From Flavobacterium granuli (GTDB lineage: Bacteria > Bacteroidota > Bacteroidia > Flavobacteriales > Flavobacteriaceae), in the NCBI RefSeq assembly GCF_900129705.1, contig NZ_FQWO01000004.1, positions 1 to 64,000 on the forward strand: DNA of 64,000 nt. The letters are read 5' to 3'. Shown one piece after another: positions 63,497 to 64,000 of the stretch (within the stretch, counting starts at the first letter, position 1; the number at the start of each line of letters is the position of its first letter). The translations under genes were made by a program, and so were the position numbers. The notes beneath the pieces were generated by a model that was given only the letters and a program-made list of their open reading frames with translations, did not search any database and was not told the DNA's origin.

Positions 63497-64000
63497 ATGA
63501 AAGTCAAAGCCACTTTAAAACAAATTGCCAAGGAGCTTAATGTCTCTGTCTCTACAGTCTCTAAAGCTCTTAATGATAGTCCGGAGATTAGTGAGTTGAC
63601 CAAAATCAAAATAAAAGAATACGCTAAGCTCAAAAATTATAAACCTAATGTTATTGGTCTGAATCTAAAAAACAGAAAAACAAAAACAATAGGCGTAATT
63701 ATTCCTAATATTTTAAACTCTTTCTTTGCCAAAGTATTTAGCGGTATTGAGAAAGTTGCCGATGAAAAAGGATATAATGTGATTATGTGTATCTCTAATG
63801 AATCATTAGAAAAAGAGGCACACACCCTTGAAATGTTAAGCAATGGGACGATTGATGGTTTTATTTTGTCAATTTCTGAAGAAGCACAAGAGATTAATGA
63901 ATACGGACATTTTAAAGATGTTATCAATGAAGGCACACCTATAGTGATGTTTGACAGGATTGCTAATGATGTTGAATGTGATAAGGTAATTGTTGATGAT
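63497..64000 (+). CDS. LacI-family transcriptional regulator (5' part, cut by the window edge)
   Basis: The frame runs from ATG at 63497 to the edge, 168 codons. The N-terminal LacI helix-turn-helix (TLKQIAKELNVSVSTVSKAL, 6-25) and hinge are followed by the sugar-binding start KTIGVIIPNILNSFFAKVFS. The next ~100 residues fit the periplasmic-binding-like domain (GTIDGFILSISEEAQEINEY, TPIVMFDR). It probably controls a sugar-use locus to the right of the window. Confidence 0.93.
   Translation, partial: MKVKATLKQIAKELNVSVSTVSKALNDSPEISELTKIKIKEYAKLKNYKPNVIGLNLKNRKTKTIGVIIPNILNSFFAKVFSGIEKVADEKGYNVIMCISNESLEKEAHTLEMLSNGTIDGFILSISEEAQEINEYGHFKDVINEGTPIVMFDRIANDVECDKVIVDD

Overview
The window looks like a chromosomal segment of a gliding, Flavobacterium-like member of the Bacteroidetes. 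Supporting signs are low GC content, gldE and gldD, DUF3078, DUF3109 and DUF3127 family proteins, TonB-dependent and OMP_b-brl barrels, a eukaryote-like class Ia nrdA/nrdB pair, and promoters of the TTG-N19-TAnnTTTG type instead of sigma-70 boxes. Most of the window is housekeeping DNA in short operons of alternating strand, separated by clear hairpin terminators. No tRNA, rRNA, CRISPR array or transposase gene was seen.

Layout. 1-3.4 kb: end of an upstream gene, two ~222-bp direct repeats, a secreted Ala/Lys-repeat protein, aspartate kinase and a GNAT acetyltransferase. 3.5-4.6 kb: fbp. 4.6-11.4 kb: an AT-rich accessory island bounded by repeat pairs (R1 at 4666/10556, R2 at 5041/10893). It holds two exported proteins, an AbiU2-like HEPN protein, an XRE regulator, and a cluster of degenerate nucleotidyltransferase-HEPN genes and small paralogues, several of them broken. 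11.4-21 kb: TerB-like, HupE-like, dCMP deaminase, S41 protease, MarC, DUF3109, nrdB and nrdA. 21-33 kb: dgt, dxs, tadA, RNase G, a 30-residue basic protein, HU, mutY, ssb, gldE, gldD. 33-42 kb: a frameshifted EamA transporter, an M16 protease pair, rplU-rpmA, a large outer-membrane barrel, a YoeB-type toxin-antitoxin pair. 42-50 kb: ahcY, a phosphopantetheinyl transferase, truncated haemoglobin, a Crp regulator, a PcrB-like synthase, pnuC with a NadR-DUF4301 fusion, arfB. 50-60 kb: a TPP riboswitch with its TonB receptor, greA, HIT, transglutaminase, histidine kinase, flavin reductase, DUF3127, PAP2, aat, tag. 60-64 kb: the rplM-rpsI-rpsB-tsf block and the start of a LacI-type regulator.

Genes that work together: pnuC and the NadR domain (nicotinamide riboside uptake and phosphorylation); nrdA, nrdB, dCMP deaminase and dgt (dNTP supply and balance); the two M16 proteins (probably a two-subunit protease); gldE and gldD (gliding and type IX secretion); the TPP riboswitch and its receptor (thiamine or precursor uptake).

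The most unusual material is the island at 4.6-11 kb. A family of nucleotidyltransferase-HEPN-like proteins has been duplicated there, and its members survive in different states of decay: one intact, one reduced to a 70-codon tail, one with a single in-frame stop. They are followed by a two-member family of small proteins, one of which breaks at a T8 run. The DUF3127 protein with an SSB-like C-terminal tip and the NadR-DUF4301 fusion are secondary points of interest.
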